Shown: positions 7,144 through 15,707 of the stretch, piece after piece
Position numbering within the stretch: position 1 is the stretch's first letter
Layout: each line of letters opens with the position of its first letter
NCBI RefSeq assembly: GCF_024198215.1
Contig: NZ_JAKCFA010000021.1
Location: 124,001 to 188,000, forward strand
Length of the DNA: 64,000 nucleotides
From: Myxococcus qinghaiensis
Lineage (GTDB): Bacteria; Myxococcota; Myxococcia; Myxococcales; Myxococcaceae
Reading direction: 5' to 3'
The notes under the pieces: model-generated
What the model was told of the DNA's origin: nothing
The model's input: only the letters and a program-made list of their open reading frames with translations
The model's database searches: none
Made by a program: the position numbers and the translations under genes

Positions 7144-9693
7144 ATGAGCGGTGACTCGGCTCCTCCCGGGTCCGGGGACGTTCCGGACGCGAATGAGACG
7201 CTCAAGCTGCTGCTCGTCGACGACGACGAGCTGGACCGGCTCATGGTCCGGCGGCTCCTGTCGAAGAGCGGGCTTGCCGCGGAGGTGGTGGAGGCCACCA
7301 GCGGGCGCGAGGCCCTGGAGTGCCTGAAGGCGCAGTCCTTCGACGTCATCCTCCTGGACTTCCACCTGCCGGGAGAAGACGGGCTCTGGGTCCTTCGCGA
7401 GCTGGGAAGAATGGGTCCTCACTCGCCCATCATCGTCCTCACGGGGCAGGGGAGTGAACAGACGGCCGTCGAGCTGATGAAGGCGGGAGCCTGTGACTAC
7501 ATCTCGAAGGCGAAGCTGTCCGCCGAGCACCTGGCGCAGAGCCTGCGGCAGGCCATGCGGTTGCACATGGCGGAGCAGCAGCACCGGGCGCTCGCCGAGG
7601 CGCTGCCGCAGATTGTCTGGACGGCCGGACCGGACGGGGTTCCCGACTACTTCAACCGACGCTGGTACGACTACACCGGCCTGAGCGCCTTGGGCACCCA
7701 GGCCGGCGGCGCGCACGCGGGACGGCCACCGCCCGACGTCTTCCACGCGGAGGACCTCCCAGGCTGCGTCGCCCGGTGGCGGGAGTGCCTCCAGTCGGGC
7801 GCCGCGTTCGAGAGCGAGTGCCGCATCTGGCGCCAGGCGGATGCCACCTTCCGCTGGCATCTCATCCAGGCGCTGCCGCTGCGCAACGCCCACGGTCGCA
7901 TCATCCAGTGGCTGGGGACGTGCACCGACATCGATGACCAGAAGCGCGCCTCGGAGACCCTGAGCTTCATGGCGGAGGCGAGCGCCCTGCTGACCGCCTC
8001 CCTGGAGATGTCCGTCACGCTGGAGCGACTCTCCACGCTGCTCATCCCCCGGCTGGGGGATTGGTGTGCCGTCCATCTCCAGGAGGACGACGGGCCCATC
8101 CGCCAGGTGATGGTCGCCCACGCGGAGGCCTCGCGAGAGCCGCTCTTGCGCGAGCTGCACCGGACCTGGCCTCCCCTGGCCATGGCGGACCGCGGCCCTG
8201 CCCGGGTGTTGCGCACGGGGGTCTCCGAGCTGGTGTCCGAGCCCACCGACGAGATGGTCCAGGAGGTGCTGGGCCCCCTGGACAGGCTGGAGTCCGCGGA
8301 GCAGCTCCGGCCGGGCTCATGGATGGTGGTTCCCTTGTGGGCCCAGCGGCGGGTCTTCGGCGTCCTCCAGATCTGCGCCTCGCGGTCCGGACGCCGCTAC
8401 ACCTCGCGGGACCTGGAGCTGGCGCAGGAGCTGGCGCGTCGGGCGGAGATCGCCATCGACAATGCCCGGCTCTTCGAGATGGCCAAGGCGGAGCACATGG
8501 TGGCCGAGCAGGCCAACCGCGCGAAGGACGAGTTCCTCGCCGCCGTCTCCCACGAGCTGCGCACCCCGCTGATGGCCATGCTGGGCTGGACGCGGATGCT
8601 GCGCTCGGGGCAGCTGGCTCCGGAGAAACACGGCCGGGCGCTGGAGGCCGTGGAGCGCAACACCATGGTGCAGACCCAGCTCATCGAGGACCTCCTCGAC
8701 GTCTCGCGAATCATCACCGGCAAGTTGCGCCTGGAGGTCCGGCCGGTGAATCCTCGCGAGCTCATCGAGGCGGCGCTGGATTCGGTGCGCCATGCGGCGG
8801 AGACGAAGGGTGTGTCGCTGCAGGCCGAGCTGGACCCGGACACGGGGTCCATCAGCGGTGACTCGGACCGACTCCAGCAGATGGTCTGGAACCTGCTCTC
8901 CAATGCCATCAAGTTCACGGCCCGGGGCGGACAGGTCACCGTGAGCCTGCGACGGGTGGATGGGACCGTGGTCATCGAGGTGCGGGACAACGGCCAGGGC
9001 ATCCCCAAGGCCTTCCTGACGCACATCTTCGAGCGCTTCTGGCAGGCCGACGGCGGCTCCACCCGGAAGCACGGTGGGCTGGGGTTGGGACTGGCCATCG
9101 TGCGGCACCTCGCGGAGCTGCATGGCGGCGTCGTGGAGGCCTTCAGTGAGGGAGAGGGCCAGGGCGCGCGCTTCAGCCTGAAGTTGCCGGTGGCGACGCC
9201 GACACAGCTCCGGGGAAGCGTGCCCGCGCTCCAGACGACGGCGCGGCTGGAGGCGCCACCCCTGCCCGTCGCCGTGCTGGAGGGGCTGCGGGTGCTGGTG
9301 GTGGACGATGAGCCCGATGCCCGGGAGCTGCTCGCCGTCATGCTGGAGAGCCGCATGGCCCAGGTCGTCACCGCGGCCAGTGCCCGGGAGGGCCTGGAGA
9401 AGCTGCAGCAGTTCCGTCCCCAGGTCGTCCTCTCGGACATTGGGATGCCTGGAGAGGATGGGTACTCCTTCATCCGCAGGCTGCGTGTGTTGCCTCCGGA
9501 GCAAGGAGGGCAGACGCCAGCCATCGCGCTGACGGCCTTCGCGCGGATGGAGGACCGCACCCGGGCGCTGCTCGCGGGGTTCCAGATGCACGTGGCCAAG
9601 CCCATCGAGCCCGCGGAGCTGGTGGGCGTGCTGGCCGCGCTGACCGGACGCACGGCTCCGTGGGGTGAACGTGTACGAAGCACTCCCGCCTGA
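7144..9693 (+). CDS. Hybrid histidine kinase, REC-PAS-GAF-HisKA-HATPase-REC
   Basis: An 849-residue hybrid kinase. The N-terminal receiver has Asp72 (LLDFHLPGEDG; its conserved Lys lies in ISKAKL rather than a KP motif). PAS follows at ~148-268, GAF at ~275-445, then HisKA with His470 (FLAAVSHELRTPL), HATPase (NAIKF, DNGQGI, GLGLGLAIV) and a C-terminal receiver with Asp765 (VLSDIGMPGEDG) and AKP. ATG 7144 is chosen over in-frame codons further upstream because it lies one base after the preceding stop and the receiver fold begins soon after. With receivers at both ends it can take phosphate from another kinase, such as the sensor-less neighbour, and pass it on intramolecularly. No membrane segment. 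Confidence 0.92.
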   Translation: MSGDSAPPGSGDVPDANETLKLLLVDDDELDRLMVRRLLSKSGLAAEVVEATSGREALECLKAQSFDVILLDFHLPGEDGLWVLRELGRMGPHSPIIVLTGQGSEQTAVELMKAGACDYISKAKLSAEHLAQSLRQAMRLHMAEQQHRALAEALPQIVWTAGPDGVPDYFNRRWYDYTGLSALGTQAGGAHAGRPPPDVFHAEDLPGCVARWRECLQSGAAFESECRIWRQADATFRWHLIQALPLRNAHGRIIQWLGTCTDIDDQKRASETLSFMAEASALLTASLEMSVTLERLSTLLIPRLGDWCAVHLQEDDGPIRQVMVAHAEASREPLLRELHRTWPPLAMADRGPARVLRTGVSELVSEPTDEMVQEVLGPLDRLESAEQLRPGSWMVVPLWAQRRVFGVLQICASRSGRRYTSRDLELAQELARRAEIAIDNARLFEMAKAEHMVAEQANRAKDEFLAAVSHELRTPLMAMLGWTRMLRSGQLAPEKHGRALEAVERNTMVQTQLIEDLLDVSRIITGKLRLEVRPVNPRELIEAALDSVRHAAETKGVSLQAELDPDTGSISGDSDRLQQMVWNLLSNAIKFTARGGQVTVSLRRVDGTVVIEVRDNGQGIPKAFLTHIFERFWQADGGSTRKHGGLGLGLAIVRHLAELHGGVVEAFSEGEGQGARFSLKLPVATPTQLRGSVPALQTTARLEAPPLPVAVLEGLRVLVVDDEPDARELLAVMLESRMAQVVTAASAREGLEKLQQFRPQVVLSDIGMPGEDGYSFIRRLRVLPPEQGGQTPAIALTAFARMEDRTRALLAGFQMHVAKPIEPAELVGVLAALTGRTAPWGERVRSTPA

Positions 9694-9834
9694 GCGGCAC
9701 TCCGGCAAGCGTGCGCTTCCCCGCACTTCACGTTGGGGAACGGGGGGAGGCCTGAAACCGCCCGCTGCCGAAGTCCTGGCGAGTATACATCCAGGAACCT
9801 TCCCCCGGTTCCAGAGACGGGTCGCTCGAACTCC

Positions 9835-11421
9835 ATGAACATACCCCCTTCTAGAAAACCCAGCGTGGACCAGAAGACCGCACAGGAAGTGGAGCCAGGA
9901 AGAACTGCTCCACCCCCCATGCACCATGTCGAGCTGCGCGCCGTGGAGGCGGAGGAACAGCTTCAGCTGCTCGTCGACAGCGTGAAGGACTACGCCATCT
10001 TCATGCTCGATACCCAGGGGCGGGTGCAGACGTGGAACACCGGCGCCGAGCGCATCAAGGGCTACCGCGCCGACGAAATCATCGGCCAGCACATCTCCCG
10101 GTTCTACCCGCCGGAGGCCCGCGACGCCGACATGCCAGCGCGCCTGCTGGCCGAGGCCGAGCGGGCGGGACGCGTCGAGGAGGAGAACTGGCGGGTGCGC
10201 AAGGACGGCACCCGCTTCTGGGCGGACGTGGTCATCTCCGCGGTGCGCGACGCCCAGGGCGTCCTGCGTGGCTTCTCCAAGGTGACGCGTGACCTCACCG
10301 AGCGCAAGCTCGCCGAAGATGAGCTTCGCGCGAGTGAGGAGCGCTCCCGGCTGCTCGTCGACAGCGTGAAGGACTACGCCATCTTCATGCTCGACACCCA
10401 GGGGCGGGTGCAGACGTGGAACACCGGCGCCGAGCGCATCAAGGGCTACCGCGCCGACGAAATCATCGGCCAGCACATCTCCCGGTTCTACCCGCCGGAG
10501 GCCCGCGACGCCGACATGCCAGCGCGCCTGCTGGCCGAGGCCGAGCGGGCGGGACGCGTCGAGGAGGAGAACTGGCGGGTGCGCAAGGACGGCACCCGCT
10601 TCTGGGCGGACGTGGTCATCTCCGCGGTGCGCGACGCCCAGGGCGTCCTGCGTGGCTTCTCCAAGGTGACGCGTGACCTCACCGAGCGCAAACTCGCCGA
10701 AGAGGAGATGCGGCGCCTGGCGCAGGCCCAGGAGGCCGTTCGGCTGCGCGACGAGTTCCTCTCCATCGCCTCACATGAACTGAAGACGCCCATCACCGCC
10801 CTGCATCTGCATTTGCAGAGCATGCGGGGGAGGGCGTTGGACCCGAAGGTGGCCTCCAGCCTCGAGCGGGCGACCCGGAGCAGCGCGCGGCTCTCCACCC
10901 TGGTGGAGACCCTGATGGACGTGGCCCGTCTGTCCACCGGGCGGCTCGAACTGAAACCCGAGCCCATGGATATGGCCAAGATGGTGAGCGAGGTCCTGGA
11001 GCGGCATCAGGCCTCCGCCATGAACGCGGGCTGCGAGGTATCCGCGCGCCTGGAGCCAGGAGTGACGGGGACGTGGGACCCTCTGCGGGTGGAGCAGGTC
11101 ATCACGAACCTGCTGTCGAATGCCTTCAAGTATGCGGCCGGGACGCCCGTGCAAATCCTGCTGGCCAGCGAGGGCAGCGACGTGGTGCTGGAGTTCATTG
11201 ACGGTGGACCCGGGATTCCGCCGGAAGCCCTCGCGCGCATCTTCGACCGCTTCGAGCGTGCCAGTTCAAGCGACCACTCGGGTGGCCTCGGACTGGGGCT
11301 CTTCGTCACGCGCGAAATCGTCGTGGCTCACGGAGGCAGTATCAACGCCCGCAATCGGCCGGGCGGCGGCGCGGCCTTCACCATTCGCCTGCCGCGTGAG
11401 CGAGGTCCTGCCCTGGGGTGA
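9835..11421 (+). CDS. Histidine kinase with two identical PAS domains
   Basis: A protein of about 528 residues: a short polar N-terminus, two PAS/PAC domains (KDYAIFMLDTQGRVQ, then WRVRKDGTRFWADV), HisKA with His314 (FLSIASHELKTPITAL) and HATPase. The G1 box reads DGGPGI where DNGPGI is usual, so the Asn position is Gly; GLGLGLFV is normal. The two PAS units are the same sequence repeated (see the repeat entry). The start is uncertain: ATG 9835 is preferred, while an in-frame codon at 9733 would add 34 residues without homology. No membrane segment; PAS domains of this type often sense redox state or small ligands. Likely the last gene of the kinase island. Confidence 0.88.
   Translation: MNIPPSRKPSVDQKTAQEVEPGRTAPPPMHHVELRAVEAEEQLQLLVDSVKDYAIFMLDTQGRVQTWNTGAERIKGYRADEIIGQHISRFYPPEARDADMPARLLAEAERAGRVEEENWRVRKDGTRFWADVVISAVRDAQGVLRGFSKVTRDLTERKLAEDELRASEERSRLLVDSVKDYAIFMLDTQGRVQTWNTGAERIKGYRADEIIGQHISRFYPPEARDADMPARLLAEAERAGRVEEENWRVRKDGTRFWADVVISAVRDAQGVLRGFSKVTRDLTERKLAEEEMRRLAQAQEAVRLRDEFLSIASHELKTPITALHLHLQSMRGRALDPKVASSLERATRSSARLSTLVETLMDVARLSTGRLELKPEPMDMAKMVSEVLERHQASAMNAGCEVSARLEPGVTGTWDPLRVEQVITNLLSNAFKYAAGTPVQILLASEGSDVVLEFIDGGPGIPPEALARIFDRFERASSSDHSGGLGLGLFVTREIVVAHGGSINARNRPGGGAAFTIRLPRERGPALG
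9967..10703 (+). repeat. Tandem in-frame duplication of a PAS-coding segment
   Basis: Bases 9967-10319 and 10351-10703 are 353-base copies offset by 384 bases (128 codons). By eye they differ at only two positions (10011 T versus 10395 C; 10308 G versus 10692 A), both silent. The unit spans a complete PAS/PAC domain and its linker, so the duplication keeps domain phase. The near absence of silent differences points to a very recent duplication or ongoing gene conversion. Confidence 0.95.
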
Positions 11422-11494
11422 GGTCGCCGCTCGGACCTCGCGATTGCTCGTTGCCCGGGTGGCGTGGCTGGCGGCTTGGGAGTGCCCTCGCGGC

Positions 11495-11514
11495 ACTGAC
11501 GGTGGAGCGTCAGT
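11495..11514. terminator. Hairpin between convergent genes
   Basis: ACTGACG and CGTCAGT arms pair perfectly over a six-base loop. The hairpin lies at the 3' ends of the PAS kinase (ends 11421) and the converging lipoprotein gene (ends 11510), so it could stop transcription from both sides. Confidence 0.4.
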
Positions 11515-11806
11515 ACGCGGGCGCCGGAGCCGCTGGCGCGTCGGCAACCCAGGCGAGGAATGGCACCGCCTCCGGCACGTTGCGCTTGAGCTTGTCACAG
11601 GGCACGTGCGTCATTCCGAAGGCCTCGCTGCCTCCCGCGAGCAGGAAGCAGGTCTCCGTGCGGGGGTCGATGAGGTACATGAACCTCGAGTCAATCTGGA
11701 TGATGTGGAAGGGACTCTGCTTCGTGAGCTGAACCCGGGTGATTTCGGCATGGGGGTGACATGCGGAGAAGAGCAGGGCCGTGAGCGTGAGGAGGAGTGG
11801 GCGCAT
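11510..11806 (-). CDS. Small lipoprotein of unknown function
   Basis: 98 residues. The N-terminus is a lipoprotein signal (MRPLLLTLTALLFSAC; lipobox LFSAC, Cys16). The mature part is about 80 residues with two further cysteines (TETCFLL, VPCDKL) that could form a disulfide. No family is recognised. It starts 15 bases after the stop of the GrpB-like gene, on the same strand, and may be the last gene of a three-gene unit. Confidence 0.7.
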   Translation of the reverse strand: MRPLLLTLTALLFSACHPHAEITRVQLTKQSPFHIIQIDSRFMYLIDPRTETCFLLAGGSEAFGMTHVPCDKLKRNVPEAVPFLAWVADAPAAPAPAY

Positions 11807-11820
11807 GGGCCCAGTCTAAA

Positions 11821-12396
11821 TCAGCGCGTCTGGTAGAAGGCGAGCGCTTCGGCCTCGATGCGTTTGATCCACGCGTCCTTGCAGCCGCTGTAGGCGTGAG
11901 AGTCATTCGGATGCAGGCGCTGGCATCTCACCTTTTCATCGTCGTAGGCGCGGGCGATGCCCGGCCGTTCACGCAGGTAGTCGCGGAACGCGAGGTGCCG
12001 GGAAATCTCTGGAGAGCCATCGGCATAGCAATGAAGCTGGACGAGACGCTCTCGGGTTCTCGGGTCGTCCTTCGTGCAGTAGCGCCGGCCCGGCATGCCG
12101 AGCTCTCCCCACCCCGCATAGCCGAGCCCCTCAAGCACGCCCTGGTGCTTGTCGAGCTCATCCACTGACGTGAGCACCGGCATGAGGTCGAGGATGGGCT
12201 TCGCGCGGATGCCTGGGATGGCCGTCGAACCGACGTGATGCACCCGCAGGACGATGGAGCCCAGCGCGTCCGTGAGGTACCTGGCCTCCGTGGCGGCGGC
12301 CTCGGCCCAGCGCGGGTCATGGGGAACCAGGGTGACTCGAATCGGTGGCGGCACTTCGTGCTCCTCCTCGCGGCTCGCGGTCGTGTCGGCCGTCAC
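11821..12396 (-). CDS. GrpB family (UPF0157) nucleotidyltransferase-like protein
   Basis: 191 residues. The family signature is clear: IRVTLVPHDPRWAEAA near the N-terminus, HHVGSTAIPGIRAKPILDLM in the middle, and HLAFRDYLRERP toward the end. Members have a nucleotidyltransferase-like fold (GSTxxxG and DLM residues), but their cellular substrate is generally unknown. The gene lies 27 bases downstream of the monooxygenase-like gene on the same strand. Confidence 0.9.
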   Translation of the reverse strand: MTADTTASREEEHEVPPPIRVTLVPHDPRWAEAAATEARYLTDALGSIVLRVHHVGSTAIPGIRAKPILDLMPVLTSVDELDKHQGVLEGLGYAGWGELGMPGRRYCTKDDPRTRERLVQLHCYADGSPEISRHLAFRDYLRERPGIARAYDDEKVRCQRLHPNDSHAYSGCKDAWIKRIEAEALAFYQTR

Positions 12397-12423
12397 CGAA
12401 AAGTCGAGGCCGCTCGGGCGCCG

Positions 12424-12759
12424 TCACAGCGGCCTGTTGACTGCGACTCCCTCGCGGCCGGAGCTCCACTCGCGCAGGTACGGGTTGAGCTCCCCGAAGA
12501 ATGACACCGACACCAGCTCAGCCACCGCGAAGAGCTCGCGGAGCAGCGGCTCCACATGGTTGTTATGCGTTTCGGCGGCGTCAGCGTCGACATACTCCTC
12601 GATGATTGAGTAGTGGCCAGGCTTTTGCGTGACGAACCACTGGTAGCGCAACGTCCCCGGCTCGGTCGCGGCGGCGGAGGCCAATGCCCGCGCCACCCGC
12701 AGGAACGTTGCCTCCCCGTCGGTCCGTGTCCTGAACTCACAGAGCACCATGAGACTCAT
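12424..12759 (-). CDS. Antibiotic biosynthesis monooxygenase (ABM) domain protein
   Basis: 111 residues forming one ferredoxin-like ABM/YgiN-type domain (CEFRTRTDGEATFLRVARAL, EPGTLRYQWFV, YSIIEEYVDADAAETHNNH). Such proteins oxidise quinols or polyketide aromatics, or act as small dimeric binding proteins; the substrate here is not evident. Probably first in a unit with the GrpB-like gene. Confidence 0.85.
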   Translation of the reverse strand: MSLMVLCEFRTRTDGEATFLRVARALASAAATEPGTLRYQWFVTQKPGHYSIIEEYVDADAAETHNNHVEPLLRELFAVAELVSVSFFGELNPYLREWSSGREGVAVNRPL

Positions 12760-12779
12760 GCGATTCTCCCGCGAAGGCC

Positions 12780-12899
12780 GTGCTTGAGGGCCGGCGTTCG
12801 TCGTACCACCCAGCGGACTCGAAGTCGCTCGATAACCCGCTGCGCGCCTTGCTCACGCGCCTGGACGCGCTGCTCGACGTGGCGCTGCGCCGCCCATGA
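12780..12899 (+). pseudogene. Possible C-terminal remnant of a lost gene
   Basis: A 39-codon frame starting with GTG has protein-like composition with an amphipathic tail (NPLRALLTRLDALLDVALRR). It has no ribosome binding site and sits alone between two genes on the opposite strand. It may be the end of a deleted gene; it is too short to identify. Confidence 0.2.
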
Positions 12900-12932
12900 C
12901 GCGGTGACCCGGTCCCGAGCGGGTACAGGCCG

Positions 12933-13847
12933 TCAGCTCAGCCCGCGACGCTCGCGCACCCAGGTCTCGAAGCTCATGGGCGACAGGCCGTAGGCGCGCG
13001 CAAGCTCGGGCCGCGCCAGCACCGGCGCGACGTTCATGTACGTCAGGCCTTGAGCCATGCCCGGATGCAGCCCGGCCGCGATGGCCTCATCGACGGTGCC
13101 CGACTGGACCGTGTACTCCTTGCCGTGGACGCGGGAGAGAATCTCGCCGATTTGCGGAAGCGTGAGCACGTCCCCCGCGAGCTGCAGCGTCACACCGTGG
13201 AACGTCGAGGGTCGCAGGATGGCCGCCGCCGCGGCCTTGCCGATGTCCTCCGGGGCAATCAAGGGGATGGGCCGATTCGCCTCGATGACCGTGACCAGGA
13301 GGCGTTGGTCGACGAAGCCGGCGGGGTCCAACATGGGGTGGTCCATGAAGGTGGAGGGCAGGATGAGGGTCCAGTGCCGGAAGCCCGCGCCGCGGACGAG
13401 CTCACAGGTGGCGAGCTTGTTCTCCCAGTACACCTCATGGGACTTCCACCGTCCCTCCGCCCAGCCCTCGATGTCGCGGTGGTTTCCGACGCCGGACGTC
13501 GCCGTGTGCACGAATGTCTCGACGCCCTCGGCGAGCGCGGCCTCGACGAGGTTCCTCCCCTGCTGGACCTCCTTGCTGTAGTCGACCCCCGTCGCCGACA
13601 TGATGGGGGACTGCATCGAGAAGACGGCCCGTGCCCCGGCGCAGGCGGCGCGCAACGACGCAGGATGGTCCAGGTCCCCGATGACGACCTCGGCGCCCGC
13701 CGCCGCGAGGGCCCGGGCGTTCGGCGCCTCCGCATCGCGCACCAGCACGCGCACCGAGGTGTGGCCTTCGGCCAGCAAGGCCCGGGCAGTGGCTCCCCCC
13801 TGGCGTCCCGTGGCGGCGGTGACGAGAACGGTCTGCTTGTGGGTCAT
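12933..13847 (-). CDS. NmrA-like NAD(P)-binding reductase/regulatory protein
   Basis: 304 residues of the NmrA/atypical SDR family. The nucleotide-binding motif is at the N-terminus (VLVTAATGRQGGATARALL), followed by VRVLVRDAEAPNARAL and GDLDHPASL. The SDR catalytic Tyr-Lys pair is not obvious, as usual for NmrA proteins, which may sense the NAD(P) redox state or reduce quinones. ATG 13847 is chosen: AGGAA lies about seven bases upstream. It is divergent from a TetR gene, with two palindromes between them that are probable TetR operators, so it is likely the repressor's target. Confidence 0.9.
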   Translation of the reverse strand: MTHKQTVLVTAATGRQGGATARALLAEGHTSVRVLVRDAEAPNARALAAAGAEVVIGDLDHPASLRAACAGARAVFSMQSPIMSATGVDYSKEVQQGRNLVEAALAEGVETFVHTATSGVGNHRDIEGWAEGRWKSHEVYWENKLATCELVRGAGFRHWTLILPSTFMDHPMLDPAGFVDQRLLVTVIEANRPIPLIAPEDIGKAAAAAILRPSTFHGVTLQLAGDVLTLPQIGEILSRVHGKEYTVQSGTVDEAIAAGLHPGMAQGLTYMNVAPVLARPELARAYGLSPMSFETWVRERRGLS

Positions 13848-13865
13848 GGGCAATTCCTGTTGTAA

Positions 13866-13879
13866 GTGGGGGACCCCAC
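13866..13879. promoter_or_regulatory. Palindromic operator candidate 1 (TetR/NmrA region)
   Basis: GTGGGG-GA-CCCCAC is a perfect inverted repeat followed by CGTTT. It lies 19 bases upstream of the NmrA-like start. It resembles the second site at 13901-13917, including the flanking CGTTT. Confidence 0.6.
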
Positions 13880-13900
13880 CGTTTAAATTCATGGTCAAAT

Positions 13901-13917
13901 ACGGAGGGGCCCCCCGT
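13901..13917. promoter_or_regulatory. Palindromic operator candidate 2 (TetR/NmrA region)
   Basis: ACGGAGGGGCCCCCCGT is a 17-base near-perfect palindrome (one mismatched pair) about 37 bases from site 1, centre to centre. It sits just upstream of the TetR gene. Two such sites between divergent genes fit autoregulated TetR control. Confidence 0.6.
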
Positions 13918-13951
13918 TTGTCAAGGAAGGGTGCCGGAGGAGAGGAGTGCC

Positions 13952-14503
13952 GTGGAGCACGTGAAGCCACTGCGGGCGGATGGGCGACGCAACCGGGAGC
14001 GGATTGTCGCGGCCGCCACGGAGCTGGTCGCCCGGGATGGCGCGCAGGCGTCGCTGGAGGAGATTGCCCGGAAGGCGGGGGTGGGCTCGGCGACCCTGCA
14101 CCGGCACTTCCCGTCGCGGCAGGCGCTGCTGGAGGTGGTCTTCCGGGAGGGGGTCGAGCAGCTCTGCGCGCGGGGAATCGGTCAGCCAGGCGAGAAGCCC
14201 GTGGCCGAGCTTGCGGCCTGGCTCGAGGATTTGACGGTCCATACCGCGACTCATCGCGGGCTCGCCGCCGCGCTGCTGACGGGGCCGGAGGGCCTCTCCG
14301 CCGAAGACATCTGCTGCACGGACATGGTGCGCGACGTGTTGAGCGTCCTGGTGGACAAGGCGTCAACGGCGGGCGTGATTCACGCCAGCGCCACCACCGA
14401 GGACCTGATGCGACTGGCGAACGCGATTGCCGTCGCCAACGAAGACGACCCGCTCACCGCGCGCCGGGTGCTGCGCCTCGCACTCACCGGCATCCAGCTA
14501 TGA
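13952..14503 (+). CDS. TetR family transcriptional repressor
   Basis: 183 residues. The N-terminal helix-turn-helix is typical (RERIVAAATELVARDGAQAS, then LEEIARKAGVGSATLHRHFPS, RQALLEVVF), followed by an all-helical ligand domain. GTG 13952 is preferred because a purine-rich GGAGGAGAGGAG tract ends four bases before it; an in-frame GTG at 13931 would add seven residues. It probably represses itself and the divergent NmrA-like gene through the palindromes at 13866-13917. The inducer is unknown. Confidence 0.9.
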   Translation: MEHVKPLRADGRRNRERIVAAATELVARDGAQASLEEIARKAGVGSATLHRHFPSRQALLEVVFREGVEQLCARGIGQPGEKPVAELAAWLEDLTVHTATHRGLAAALLTGPEGLSAEDICCTDMVRDVLSVLVDKASTAGVIHASATTEDLMRLANAIAVANEDDPLTARRVLRLALTGIQL

Positions 14504-14563
14504 ACGAGGAGCGTGGGTAGACACCTCTGGACGTGAGCGTGGGGAGCGCGCGAGGCTCGTGGA

Positions 14564-15142
14564 ATGCCCCTTGAGCGTCTCATGCGCATCCACAGCCCGG
14601 AGTCTGTCTCGAGCGGGGCGCGGGTCTTCAGCCCCGAGTTCGCGGCGATGAGCCAGCGGGTGCTGCGCGTCACGGAGCTGACGTCGCGCCTCAACCTCCT
14701 GCCTTTCGAGGACGAGGCGGGCAAGGCGGCGCTGTTCGAGCAGATTCTCGGCCGACCGCTCCCGAAGCGGGTGACCATCTATCCGCCCTTCTACACGGAC
14801 CATGGCCTGCATCTGGAGCTCGCCGAGCGGGTGTTCATCAATCAGGGCTGCACGTTCCTGGACTACGCCGGCATCCGGCTGGGCGAAGGGGTGATGATCG
14901 GCCCGAAGGCCACGTTCATCACCGTCAGCCATCCGGTCGACCCGGGCGAGCGGCGGCTGTACCTCACGGGCGCGCCCATCGACGTGGCGGAGAACGTGTG
15001 GATTGGGGCGGGCGCGACCATCATGCCTGGGGTCCGCATCGGGCGCGACGCCGTGGTCGCGGCTGGGGCGGTCGTCGTCGACGACGTGCCCGCCGCGAGC
15101 CTGGTGATCGGCCCCAAGGCCACTGTTCGCCGACGGTGGTGA
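14564..15142 (+). CDS. Sugar O-acetyltransferase (Maa/LacA-like, left-handed beta-helix)
   Basis: 192 residues of the maltose/galactoside O-acetyltransferase group. The N-terminal helical part (RVTELTSRLNLLPFEDEAGKAAL) is followed by hexapeptide repeats making a left-handed beta-helix (FYTDHGLHLELAERVFINQG, IGAGATIMPGVRIG, AGAVVVDDVPAASLVIG). The catalytic His is probably in TVSHPVDP. It would transfer acetyl from acetyl-CoA to a sugar-type hydroxyl. The ribosome binding site is weak. It follows the TetR gene by 60 bases and could be read from the same promoter. Confidence 0.9.
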   Translation: MPLERLMRIHSPESVSSGARVFSPEFAAMSQRVLRVTELTSRLNLLPFEDEAGKAALFEQILGRPLPKRVTIYPPFYTDHGLHLELAERVFINQGCTFLDYAGIRLGEGVMIGPKATFITVSHPVDPGERRLYLTGAPIDVAENVWIGAGATIMPGVRIGRDAVVAAGAVVVDDVPAASLVIGPKATVRRRW

Positions 15143-15214
15143 GGCACGTCCGCGCAGCGACTCAAGCGCAGGCGCGGACACCCTCACGACGGCGCCGCTT
15201 ACCCGCTGGTGCTC

Positions 15215-15583
15215 TCAGCGAGCGCGCACCGTGCAAGAGGTCTTGATGTAGTCCACGTCGTCGTAATAGGCGCAGGAGAAGTACACATCCAGCCGGGCCG
15301 TCGCGGTGCAGTCCTGGCGTCCGGTCTGGATGGTGAGGTCTGACTCCAGGTCCACGCACTCGCAGCCCTTGCAGCTCTCCTTCTTGGTCAGACACAGATG
15401 GGTCGTATCCGCGGTGACGACGGTCGCGCAGTATTGGGTGGCGCGCTTGCAGCGGGTGTCGCCACACTCCAGCGTCTCTGGGAACGACTGGGTGTCCTCG
15501 CCCCCCTTGTCGTCTTCGTTCGAGCCACCACAGCCCACCGCCAGCATGGAGAGAAGCACCAGGTACGCCGTCGTCGCCTTCAT
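15215..15583 (-). CDS. Cys-rich lipoprotein of unknown function
   Basis: 122 residues. ATG 15583 is chosen: GGAGG lies six bases upstream and a lipoprotein signal follows (MKATTAYLVLLSMLAVGC; Cys18). The mature protein has many cysteines (LECGDTRC, ATQYC, LCLTKKESCKGCECVD, SCAYYD), suggesting a disulfide-stabilised outer-surface protein. No known family. Confidence 0.8.
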   Translation of the reverse strand: MKATTAYLVLLSMLAVGCGGSNEDDKGGEDTQSFPETLECGDTRCKRATQYCATVVTADTTHLCLTKKESCKGCECVDLESDLTIQTGRQDCTATARLDVYFSCAYYDDVDYIKTSCTVRAR

Positions 15584-15707
15584 GTCGTCCTCCCGAGGAG
15601 TCATGGGGGGGCATGAACGCCCCCTCCTGATGGGAGGAGACAGGCCGGGCGACACCGTTGCATGAAATCGACGTGGCTCGCTGGCGAAGCCAGTTGGCTG
15701 GACGAAT

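Noticed and set aside
8317..10476. 719-codon antisense frame across the hybrid and PAS kinases
   Set aside because: No motifs; it contains repeated sequence only because the PAS segment beneath is duplicated.
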